Program-made: the position numbers and the translations under genes
NCBI GenBank assembly: GCA_023427945.1
Contig: JAEYZR010000102.1
Location: 1 to 11,600, forward strand
Source of the DNA: Pseudomonadota bacterium
GTDB lineage: Bacteria > Pseudomonadota > Gammaproteobacteria > Burkholderiales > Burkholderiaceae_B
Length of the DNA stretch: 11,600 bases
Direction of reading: 5' to 3'
In this document: one piece after another, positions 6,056 to 11,600 of the stretch
How positions within the stretch are numbered: the first letter of the stretch is position 1
How the letters are laid out: each line of letters opens with the position of its first letter
Notes under the pieces: model-generated
What the model saw: the letters and a program-made list of their open reading frames with translations, nothing else
Databases searched by the model: none
What the model was told of the DNA's origin: nothing

Positions 6056-7591
6056 ATGCGCGCTCCGTTTGTCATCGTCACCGGTCTTTCCGTGCTGGCC
6101 GTTTGCCTGCCCCTTGCCACCAGCATCTATCTGGCCGATCAGCGTGCATCGGACGCCGAGCGCAGTCACCTGGCCGAGTACGCGAACTGGACGCTGTTGC
6201 GTGCCCAGAAGAACCTGGACCAGGCATTCGAAACACTGGCGCTGATCGAAAAAGAGGGCTGGCAGGCGTGCTCCGCTGAACACATCGCCCGGATGCGCCG
6301 GATGGCTTCGGATGCCGGTTCGGTCGAGAGCTTCGCTTATCTGCGCGATGGCCGTGTGCTGTGTACGGGTTGGGGCCTGACGCCAGGACAGCCCGCCGTT
6401 GCGCCACCTGGTCGCCAGTTCGATGGCGGCTACGATATCTCCGTGGACACACAGGCGCTGGCACCGTTGTCTGGCAAGGTACTGTCCATCACGCATGGCC
6501 GTCACATGGCGCAGCTCAAGCCTGAGCGGCTGGTGGATGTGCTGCGCGACACGTCCATGAGCCTGGGCGTTGCGCTGGCGGCTGGCCCTACGATTGCGGT
6601 GTCGGGCGAGATCGCACCAGAGCTGGTCGGCCAGCTCACGCAAGCGCCTGTCGAAGGTGAAAGCGACCGGAATATCTACGCATCCGTCGTGTCCAATGGC
6701 CTGGCGGCGTTCGCCGTGTCCGAGCGCAGCGACATCGGGGGGCGCATCGAGCGCGAATTATGGATACTGGTGCCAATCGGGTTGCTGATGTCGGCCCTGC
6801 TGGTGGGCATGGTGTACTGGGTGTCGCGTCAGCGGTTTTCTTTTCCGGCAACGATCGCGGCGGCGGTGCGCAGACGTGAGTTCGTGCCTTTCTACCAGCC
6901 GATCATTTCGTTGCAGACGGGGCGCTGCGTAGGGGCCGAGGCGCTGGTGCGCTGGATGCAGCCCGATGGCAGCATGGTTGCGCCCAACGCTTTCATCCCT
7001 GTGGCAGAAGAGGCGGGTTTGCTTGGTGGCATGACGGATCAGGTGATCGAACGCGTCGCGGCCGACATGAAGGCGATCATTCAAGCCAGCCATGACATGC
7101 ATGTCGCCATCAATGTCTGCGCGCAGGATATCGAGACCGGTCGATTCCTGCCCGTGCTGGACAGCGCACTGGCGCGTCATGGGGTTGACGCCCGGCATAT
7201 CTGGATCGAGGTGACCGAGCGTGGTTTCGTCCACGCCCAGGCGGCATGCAACACGCTGTCGCAGGTGCGCGCCAGGGGCCACGCCGTGGCCATCGATGAT
7301 TTCGGCACGGGATATTCCAGCCTGTCGCTTTTGGAGCAGCTTCCACTGGACGCGCTGAAGATCGACAAGTCCTTTGTGGACTCCATCGGCAAGAACGCGG
7401 CGACCAGCGTGGTCACTCAACACATCGTGGAAATGGCGCAGGGGCTTGAGCTTGCGATTGTGGCCGAAGGCATCGAGACAGCCGAGCAGGAGGCTTACCT
7501 GCGCCAGGCTGGGGTAGAGTATGGGCAGGGCTGGCTGTATGCAAAGGCCATGCCGTTTTCGGCGTTCATTTGTTATCTGAAGGAGCATTGA
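6056..7591 (+). CDS. Membrane-bound CSS-EAL cyclic-di-GMP phosphodiesterase
   Basis: A 511-residue inner-membrane protein. A periplasmic domain (about 28-235) lies between two membrane helices (about 4-27 and 236-257) and carries Cys72 in ACSAEH and Cys103 in VLCTGWG. Their position and spacing match the CSS-motif domain of E. coli PdeC, where the disulfide state controls activity; the motif reads CSA here. The cytoplasmic EAL domain (about 266-505) keeps the catalytic set: EALVR (295-299), Asn353, Glu385 in EVTER, Asp414/Asp415 in DDFGTGYSS, Lys435 in LKIDKSF and Glu471 in AEGIET. QGW replaces the usual QGY or QGF near 491. It should hydrolyse c-di-GMP to pGpG and lower biofilm-promoting signalling. 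AGGGG at 6044-6048 sets the ATG. It starts 19 nt after the lysR stop, so co-transcription is likely. There is no GGDEF domain. Confidence 0.92.
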   Translation: MRAPFVIVTGLSVLAVCLPLATSIYLADQRASDAERSHLAEYANWTLLRAQKNLDQAFETLALIEKEGWQACSAEHIARMRRMASDAGSVESFAYLRDGRVLCTGWGLTPGQPAVAPPGRQFDGGYDISVDTQALAPLSGKVLSITHGRHMAQLKPERLVDVLRDTSMSLGVALAAGPTIAVSGEIAPELVGQLTQAPVEGESDRNIYASVVSNGLAAFAVSERSDIGGRIERELWILVPIGLLMSALLVGMVYWVSRQRFSFPATIAAAVRRREFVPFYQPIISLQTGRCVGAEALVRWMQPDGSMVAPNAFIPVAEEAGLLGGMTDQVIERVAADMKAIIQASHDMHVAINVCAQDIETGRFLPVLDSALARHGVDARHIWIEVTERGFVHAQAACNTLSQVRARGHAVAIDDFGTGYSSLSLLEQLPLDALKIDKSFVDSIGKNAATSVVTQHIVEMAQGLELAIVAEGIETAEQEAYLRQAGVEYGQGWLYAKAMPFSAFICYLKEH

Positions 7592-7598
7592 TCTGTTG

Positions 7599-8774
7599 AT
7601 GGGGCGCACGATGGACACGGGGCACGTTTGGCCATCTGGCCGTGCAGTGGGATCTGGCCACGATGGCCAGCCTGTGCGAGGTTGGCGCAGTGTCGCGGGC
7701 GCAGCGTCGCGGGCGTTGCTGGTTGCAATGTTCGCCTGCGGATCGGCCGTCGCCGCGCCCGATCCCGCCGCATCCACCGCACCGGCAGAATCGATCACAC
7801 CGACTGCCGCGACGCTCCCGTCGCTGCTCGAGCAAGCCGCTTCGCTGGCCGCATTGCAGACCGTGATCGTCTCCCAGCACGGCGAAGTCATTGCGCAGCA
7901 GGGCTACCGGGGCCACAGCACGACTGCTGCGACGAACATCAAGTCGGCGTCCAAGCTGGTGATGTCCGCCCTGGTCGGCATGGCGATCGACAAGGGGGTG
8001 TTGCAGGGAACCGAGCAACGTGTGGCGCTGCTATTGCAGAAAGACCTGCCAGCCTCGCCCGATGCACGCATGGGGCAATTGACGGTAGGACACCTGTTGT
8101 CCATGCAGGCCGGGCTGGAATCAACTTCTGGCGCGGGTTATGGCGCATGGGTGGCCAGTCGCAACTGGGTGCGTGCGGCGCTGGCGCGGCCATTCGTGGA
8201 TGTCCCCGGCGGGCGCATGATCTATTCCACCGGTTCCACCCATCTGCTGTCGGCCATTCTCACGCAGGTCACTGGCCGTTCTACCTTGCAGTTATCGCGT
8301 GAGTGGCTAGGCCCGCTGGAGGATTTCCGTATCACCAGCTGGACGCGCGACCCCCAGGGGATCTACATGGGCGGCAACGAAATGGCCATGAGCCCGCGCT
8401 CGCTGCTGGCGTTCGGCGAACTCTACCGTCGAGGTGGTGTGACGGCATCGGGCGAGCGCCTGATTTCGCAGGCGTGGATCGACGCGTCGTGGCAGATGCG
8501 CACGACCTCGCCCTGGACCGGAGATGGCCAGGGCTATGCCTGGTTTCTCACGCAGATCGCCGGCGAGCAGGTGCGCTACGGCTGGGGCTACGGTGGGCAG
8601 ATGCTGTATGTGGTGCCCCGGCTGGGGCTCACCGTGGTGATGACATCGGACGCGGGGACGTCTTCGGCACGCACCGGTCATCGTGACGACCTGCACCGCC
8701 TGCTGGGTGGCATCATCGAGTCGCTTCGACTTTCTGAAGCGTCTGTTGCAGGCGTGCCTGGAGCGAATCGCTGA
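7599..8774 (+). CDS. Exported serine hydrolase, beta-lactamase/penicillin-binding-protein fold (class C-like)
   Basis: A 391-residue member of the beta-lactamase-related serine hydrolases (COG1680 type), which includes esterases, D-aminopeptidases and amide hydrolases such as 6-aminohexanoate-dimer hydrolase. The nucleophile motif SxxK is SASK (Ser116, Lys119). The second motif is YST (Tyr209) in place of YxN, followed by GSTHLLSAIL as in the NylB-like branch. The third motif region is GWGYGGQ (328-334). A hydrophobic segment, ALLVAMFACGSAVAA, precedes APDP, so the protein is probably periplasmic. About 38 residues stand before that segment, too long for a normal signal peptide. ATG 7599 (AAGGAG at 7580-7585), ATG 7611 and GTG 7674 are all possible starts, the last giving an ordinary signal length. 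It follows the EAL gene by 7 nt. Its last 62 bp overlap the convergent DapA-like gene. Substrate unknown; a true beta-lactamase is unlikely. Confidence 0.88.
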   Translation: MGRTMDTGHVWPSGRAVGSGHDGQPVRGWRSVAGAASRALLVAMFACGSAVAAPDPAASTAPAESITPTAATLPSLLEQAASLAALQTVIVSQHGEVIAQQGYRGHSTTAATNIKSASKLVMSALVGMAIDKGVLQGTEQRVALLLQKDLPASPDARMGQLTVGHLLSMQAGLESTSGAGYGAWVASRNWVRAALARPFVDVPGGRMIYSTGSTHLLSAILTQVTGRSTLQLSREWLGPLEDFRITSWTRDPQGIYMGGNEMAMSPRSLLAFGELYRRGGVTASGERLISQAWIDASWQMRTTSPWTGDGQGYAWFLTQIAGEQVRYGWGYGGQMLYVVPRLGLTVVMTSDAGTSSARTGHRDDLHRLLGGIIESLRLSEASVAGVPGANR

Positions 8775-9645
8775 TGGCCTGCATCGGTGCACGCAAGCTG
8801 CCATGGATGAGGCCCTGTCCGGCCAGCAGCGCTTTGACCGGCGCGGGATTGGGCTCGGCAAACAACAGATGAACCAGGGGCACCAGGGCATGCCAGTGCG
8901 CGCGCGCCTGCGCGAGCTCGCCCGCCTGGATCTGTTGCAGCATGGTCAGGAATCGCGGTGTCTGGACGTGGGCGCTGGCGGCGATGGCGCCATGCCCGCC
9001 CTGGGCAAGCGTGGCGAACATGTGGATGTCGTCGCCGGTCAATACGTTCAGCCTGCCGTCTGCGATCAGCGCGAGCGTCTTGACGATGTCCCCACCGCAA
9101 TCCTTCACCGCCTGGATGCGGGGGTGGGCAGCCAGTTGCATGAGCGTGTCGGTGCTGATCGTGGTGCCGGTGCGATAGGGAATGTCGTAGATCACCAGCG
9201 GTACGACGCTGGTATCGGCAAGGGTCTCGAACCATTCGATCACGCCTGACTGCGATGGGCGGATGTAGTGTGGCGGTGCCACGAGCAGGCCGGCCAGGGG
9301 GGATTCGTTCAGCGTGCGTATCCATGCCTGGGTCTGCGGCAGGTGATACCCGGAAATGCCCATCATCACCGGACAGCCGTCGCAGGCCTGAAGCACCGTG
9401 GCCAGCACGGCCAGCTGTTCGGCATCGTCCAGTGCGGCGGCTTCACCGGTCGATCCGCAGGCAATCAGCCCGTGTACACCTTGATCGACGTAGTGGTGGA
9501 CGAGCGCTTCGAGCGCCGGGTGGTCGACCTGTCCGTCGGCCTGGAATGGCGTGATCAGGGGGATCCAGAGGCCGCGAAAGATATTGGACTCTCGCGATGG
9601 CGGCTGCACGTCGGCTGCGCGGGTAGGGGAACAAGAAGGGTGCAT
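8713..9645 (-). CDS. dapA: DapA-family class I aldolase/lyase (dihydrodipicolinate synthase-like)
   Basis: A 310-residue TIM-barrel enzyme of the dihydrodipicolinate synthase/N-acetylneuraminate lyase family. Key residues are visible: GSTGE (64-68, pyruvate carboxylate loop), Tyr153 and Arg158 in YDIPYRTG, the Schiff-base Lys181 in AVKDCGGD, and the EPNPAPVK segment (264-271) typical of DapA. Tyr127 in PPHYIRPSQ aligns with the interface tyrosine of E. coli DapA, but the GxGxNxTxEA motif is replaced by GISGYHLPQTQ. The protein also carries about 20 extra N-terminal residues. It may therefore be a paralogue acting on another 2-keto acid rather than the lysine-pathway enzyme. ATG 9645 has AGGA 8 nt upstream, and no other methionine precedes the conserved domain. 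It is divergent from a lysR gene, its likely regulator, and its 3' end overlaps the convergent hydrolase by 62 bp. Confidence 0.9.
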   Translation of the reverse strand: MHPSCSPTRAADVQPPSRESNIFRGLWIPLITPFQADGQVDHPALEALVHHYVDQGVHGLIACGSTGEAAALDDAEQLAVLATVLQACDGCPVMMGISGYHLPQTQAWIRTLNESPLAGLLVAPPHYIRPSQSGVIEWFETLADTSVVPLVIYDIPYRTGTTISTDTLMQLAAHPRIQAVKDCGGDIVKTLALIADGRLNVLTGDDIHMFATLAQGGHGAIAASAHVQTPRFLTMLQQIQAGELAQARAHWHALVPLVHLLFAEPNPAPVKALLAGQGLIHGSLRAPMQAISDSLQARLQQTLQKVEATR

Positions 9646-9728
9646 GGCAAATCCTGTCGAAGGTGGACCGTCAAGGGCCGTCTACAGAATGTGCGTGCGC
9701 AACCGGGCTGGCGTGAGATCGGTCCGTC

Positions 9729-9785
9729 GCTCATCTGAGGACGGAACCGCAGCTCCGGTCAGATGAGCTGAAGTTTGCTTTTTTT
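9729..9785 (+). terminator. Inverted repeat followed by T7 tract; terminator-like or regulatory leader
   Basis: GCTCATCTG (9729-9737) and CAGATGAGC (9760-9768) are exact reverse complements. An inner pair, ACCG (9746-9749) and CGGT (9756-9759), extends the stem with an 8-nt bulge. Seven Ts follow at 9779-9785, ten bases after the stem, so the + strand could form an intrinsic terminator. A competing stem, TCCGTC (9723-9728) with GACGGA (9740-9745), would exclude the first arm. No + strand gene lies upstream to be terminated. On the - strand the dyad lies about 85-115 bp before the dapA-like start, where an operator would fit equally well. Confidence 0.45.
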
Positions 9786-9811
9786 GCTTGCCGCACCGGC
9801 GCACGCCCGGC

Positions 9812-9826
9812 TCGCTGAATCAGCGA
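9812..9826. promoter_or_regulatory. 15-bp near-perfect palindrome, putative operator
   Basis: TCGCTGAATCAGCGA has 7-bp arms around one central base. It lies 167 bp before the dapA-like start and 249 bp before the lysR start. The short dyad shape suits a dimeric regulator. No promoter is clearly associated with it. Confidence 0.4.
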
Positions 9827-9862
9827 AGACGTTCGATACGCAGGCGGAGTAAGGGGCAGGCA

Positions 9863-9898
9863 TGCCAGGAAATTTAGCAGCCCGGCCGCTTCCTGGCA
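9863..9898. repeat. Perfect 9-bp inverted repeat with 18-bp spacer
   Basis: TGCCAGGAA (9863-9871) and TTCCTGGCA (9890-9898) are exact reverse complements. The spacer is GC-rich and contains CCGGCCG. It may be a regulator-binding site for the divergent promoters or an RNA hairpin in a long lysR leader. Confidence 0.45.
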
Positions 9899-10074
9899 AT
9901 CACGGCGTGCAGGCTGAATGGCGTGGCGTGACGAGTCATCATCTGCGGGTGTCGCCAGACGTTAGCAATGCCTGTGCTGTGCCGGGCTGGGCGATAATGC
10001 AGCCTGGCCGGGAGGCGCGTCATGGCCCAGACCCTGTGTTCTGGTCCGGCCTCCCTCAACAGGACATTGCCCGC

Positions 10075-10968
10075 ATGATCGATCTGCGCAACATCGAAAC
10101 GTTCTACTGGGTGGCTACCCTGGGCACTTTCAGTGCAGCGTCGGAAAAACTCAACACCACGCAGCCCACCATCTCGCAGCGTGTCGCCGCGCTGGAAAAG
10201 GACCTGGGGGTGCGTCTGTTCGAACGCGATGCGCGTGGGGTCAAGCTCACCGGCAAGGGACACGAACTGCTTTCGCATGCCGAGCGCCTGCTGCAGGGGC
10301 GCAGCGACATGATCCAGGCGGCCCGCGAGGAGAACGTGTTCACCGGCACCTTGCGCATCGGCGTGGCCGAGACCATCGTGCAGACCTGGCTGTCGGCGTT
10401 GATCGAACATGTCCATACGCTGTATCCGGCGCTGGTGATCGAAATCGAAGTCGACACCTCCAGTGTGCTGCGCTCGCATCTGCAATCGCGCCTGATCGAC
10501 CTGGCCTTCATGATGGGGCCGGTGCTGGAAGCCCGGGTGGAAAACCTGCCTCTGTGCACGTATTCCCTGGCGTGGGTGGCCAGTCCGCAACTGGACCTGG
10601 GGCCCGAGCCGCTGACGCTGCAGGCCATAGGCCGTTTTCCCATCCTGACCTACCCCTCGGCCAGCGAACCCTATCGCGTGGTGCGCGACATGCTCACGCG
10701 TGCGAACGTGGCGGCGCCACGCATGTATGGCAGCGCCTCGCTGTCGATGGTGGTGCGCATGACGCTCGATGGCATGGGCACCAGTGTCATCGCGCCGGTC
10801 TTTCTGGGCAAGGAACTCGCGCGCGGTGAGTTGCGCCTGCTGGACATCGATGCTGGCCCGCTACCCGATCTGAGTTTCACGGCAACCTGGATCGGCGGCC
10901 ACGACAGCCATGTCGCCGCGACAGTCGCCCGGCTGGCCCAGCGTATCGCGTCGGCCACGTCGCTTTAG
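10075..10968 (+). CDS. LysR-family transcriptional regulator
   Basis: A 297-residue LysR-type regulator. The DNA-binding domain spans about residues 1-62 (MIDLRNIETFYWVATLGTF, AASEKLNTTQPTISQRVAAL, then LFERDARGVKLTGKG), followed by a linker helix and an effector domain beginning TGTLRIGVAETIVQTWL. This opening is typical of the LysR branch that carries TLRIGV after the linker. ATG 10075 was chosen because LysR proteins begin within a few residues of this motif; an AGGA about 12 nt upstream is a weak ribosome site. It is divergent from the dapA-like gene across a 429-bp gap with several dyads, so control of that gene, or of the TRAP-type transporter gene downstream on the same strand, is plausible. 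The effector is unknown. Confidence 0.92.
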   Translation: MIDLRNIETFYWVATLGTFSAASEKLNTTQPTISQRVAALEKDLGVRLFERDARGVKLTGKGHELLSHAERLLQGRSDMIQAAREENVFTGTLRIGVAETIVQTWLSALIEHVHTLYPALVIEIEVDTSSVLRSHLQSRLIDLAFMMGPVLEARVENLPLCTYSLAWVASPQLDLGPEPLTLQAIGRFPILTYPSASEPYRVVRDMLTRANVAAPRMYGSASLSMVVRMTLDGMGTSVIAPVFLGKELARGELRLLDIDAGPLPDLSFTATWIGGHDSHVAATVARLAQRIASATSL

Positions 10969-10984
10969 TCGACAGCAAAGCGAC
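10959..10984 (+). terminator. Hairpin spanning the second lysR stop codon
   Basis: GTCGCTTT (10959-10966) and AAAGCGAC (10977-10984) are exact reverse complements with a 10-nt loop holding GTCGAC. The stop codon TAG begins at the end of the left arm. No T tract follows, so it is a terminator-like or 3'-protective hairpin only. Confidence 0.45.
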
Positions 10985-11024
10985 ATATCGGCACCTAGGA
11001 CTTTCCCTTAGAATCGGCGTCCCT

Positions 11025-11038
11025 GACGCTGGACGGTG
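11025..11038 (+). repeat. 14-bp direct repeat, copy 1
   Basis: GACGCTGGACGGTG occurs here and again at 11174-11187, 149 bp apart, both inside the same non-coding gap. An exact match of this length within 391 bp is unlikely by chance, even at high GC. Confidence 0.6.
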
Positions 11039-11173
11039 CCCGGTGCCGCAGCGCATGCCATCCGTGCCGATTGTGCGGTATGCCGCGCCAGACAAGGGTT
11101 TTAGCCGGATTCACCCATGTTGCCCAGGCATGCATAAAAATAATTTATACCCCTGTATGAGAACTAACGATTG

Positions 11174-11187
11174 GACGCTGGACGGTG
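11174..11187 (+). repeat. 14-bp direct repeat, copy 2
   Basis: Exact second copy of GACGCTGGACGGTG. The flanks differ (TTG before, GCTGCG after; the first copy has CCT before and CCCGG after). The pair may mark two sites for one regulator or flank a small inserted or duplicated piece. Confidence 0.6.
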
Positions 11188-11210
11188 GCTGCGTTGGAAT
11201 GCGCGGCAGA

Positions 11211-11226
11211 GTCATAAGCATATGAC
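11211..11226. promoter_or_regulatory. 16-bp dyad, putative operator of the TRAP-type gene
   Basis: GTCATA (11211-11216) and TATGAC (11221-11226) are exact reverse complements around AGCA, 134 bp before the binding-protein start. The AT-rich half-sites suit a dimeric regulator, possibly the upstream LysR or a GntR protein (inference). Confidence 0.35.
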
Positions 11227-11359
11227 CGGATCATTCAAGGGGTATCGGGCGATGTGTCGTGACCCGGGCCTGCAGGGCGATGGTTCGCCTACAGCGTGTT
11301 CGATGTACGGGCATCGGCATGCACATGACATTTTTCCCGTTTTGCCAGGAGTTCCACCC

Positions 11360-11600
11360 ATGAACAAGCATCTCATTGTTGCCGCGCTTGTCGCGTCCCT
11401 CGGCGCAGGCGGCGCGCTGGCGCAGGACCTGCCCTCCACGAAACTGCGCGTCGTCGGCGGCCTGAGCAATCTGACGGCCTACAACGATTACGAGCGTCCT
11501 TTCTGGACCAAGACGATTCCCGAAGCGTCCAACGGCAAGGTCACGGCCGAGATCAAGGGCTTCAACGAGATGGGCCTGAAGGGCCCGGAAATCCTGCGTC
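11360..11600 (+). CDS. TRAP-type (DctP-like) periplasmic solute-binding protein, 3'-truncated by window edge
   Basis: Eighty codons are visible. A Sec signal peptide runs to about Ala21 (MNKHLIVAALVASLGAGGALA, cleavage before QDLP). The mature part continues LRVVGGLSNL, then FWTKTIPEASNGKVTAEIKG and GPEILR. A first strand, a helix ending in a 'W...IPEASNGKV' segment and then a strand is the usual opening of DctP-family receptors, which pass organic acids to a TRAP transporter in the inner membrane. CCAGGAG at 11345-11351 lies 8 nt before the ATG. The family call rests on a short N-terminal stretch. Genes for the membrane subunits would be expected beyond the window. Confidence 0.75.
   Translation, partial: MNKHLIVAALVASLGAGGALAQDLPSTKLRVVGGLSNLTAYNDYERPFWTKTIPEASNGKVTAEIKGFNEMGLKGPEILR

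Larger units (their letters stand above)
9646..10074. other. 429-bp divergent control region without a supported gene
   Basis: The gap separates the starts of the dapA-like and second lysR genes. It holds three inverted repeats (9729-9768, 9812-9826, 9863-9898) and a T7 tract, listed separately. A GATAAT at 9993-9998 (+ strand) could be a -10 for the lysR gene, without a good -35. An in-frame extension of the lysR gene to an ATG at 9862 exists but has no LysR-like content. Confidence 0.6.
10969..11359. other. 391-bp upstream region of the TRAP-type gene, no supported gene
   Basis: It holds an exact 14-bp direct repeat, a 16-bp dyad (both listed separately) and an AT-rich island at 11134-11149 that stands out in the GC-rich surroundings and contains ATAAA/TTTAT arms. 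A TAGAAT at 11009-11014 and an AATAAT at 11139-11144 are possible -10 elements without good -35 hexamers. An open frame at 11043-11225 has no recognisable protein content. Confidence 0.55.

Noticed and set aside
5056..6126. 356-codon - strand frame opposite the first lysR gene
   Set aside because: It is antisense to a clear LysR gene and runs across the divergent promoter. It shows no domain.
6758..7891. 377-codon - strand frame opposite the EAL and hydrolase genes
   Set aside because: It crosses two well-supported genes on the other strand and shows no domain.
7599..8774. True antibiotic-inactivating class C beta-lactamase
   Set aside because: The YxN motif is YST and no KTG box is visible; the sequence looks closer to esterase/amide-hydrolase members of the fold.
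9862..10074. 71-codon N-terminal extension of the second LysR regulator
   Set aside because: The added residues resemble no LysR domain, the ATG sits on the edge of an inverted repeat, and MIDLRNIETF is the normal family start.
11043..11225. 60-codon frame in the gap before the TRAP-type gene
   Set aside because: GTG start without ribosome site, no recognisable content, and it spans the direct repeat and dyad; non-coding is the better reading.

Overview
The window looks like a chromosomal segment of a high-GC betaproteobacterium, most plausibly the Bordetella/Achromobacter branch of the Alcaligenaceae. The signs are an orphan Bug/TctC-type periplasmic binding protein, two LysR regulators, a TRAP-type binding protein and several accessory dehydrogenases, packed as in a metabolically versatile soil or host-associated organism. 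This taxonomic reading is an inference; there is no rRNA or other marker gene. I see no rRNA, tRNA, CRISPR array, insertion sequence or phage gene.

Layout. (1) Positions 1-1453, + strand: the 3' part of a beta-hydroxyacid dehydrogenase (HIBADH family) whose stop codon directly abuts the ATG of a D-2-hydroxyacid dehydrogenase; they form the end of a catabolic operon. (2) 1562-1813, + strand: a small lipoprotein of unknown function. (3) Two perfect hairpins (1819-1882) sit at the tail-to-tail junction with the next operon. (4) 4986-1870, - strand: a tightly packed operon of a Bug-type solute-binding protein, a LeuC-like and a LeuD-like hydro-lyase subunit (5-nt gap, then a 14-nt overlap). No leuB lies beside them, so this looks like an accessory isopropylmalate-isomerase-type enzyme for a hydroxy-diacid, coupled to its uptake protein, rather than the main leucine pathway. 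(5) 5134-8774, + strand, divergent from (4): a CrgA/DmlR-type LysR regulator, a CSS-EAL cyclic-di-GMP phosphodiesterase and an exported beta-lactamase-fold serine hydrolase, with gaps of 19 and 7 nt. The 147-bp divergent control region carries a paired 11-bp repeat exactly 40 bp apart, one copy being half of a dyad over a perfect TATAAT. (6) 9645-8713, - strand: a DapA-family aldolase/lyase whose 3' end overlaps the hydrolase gene by 62 bp. (7) 9646-10074: a 429-bp divergent gap with three long inverted repeats and a T7 tract. (8) 10075-10968, + strand: a second LysR regulator. (9) 10969-11359: a gap with a terminator-like hairpin, an exact 14-bp direct repeat and a 16-bp dyad. (10) 11360 to the window end: the start of a TRAP-type periplasmic binding protein.

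How the parts may work together: the first LysR regulator probably senses the organic acid handled by the Bug/LeuCD-like operon and controls both sides of the divergent region. If the + side is one operon, a redox-sensitive c-di-GMP phosphodiesterase is co-expressed with that metabolic regulator. The second LysR regulator probably controls the divergent DapA-like gene. I found no clear evidence of a wholly new system. The most interesting points are the regulatory architecture at 5030-5120, the LysR/EAL/hydrolase gene order, the extended LeuD-like subunit, and the structured gaps at 9646-10074 and 10969-11359.
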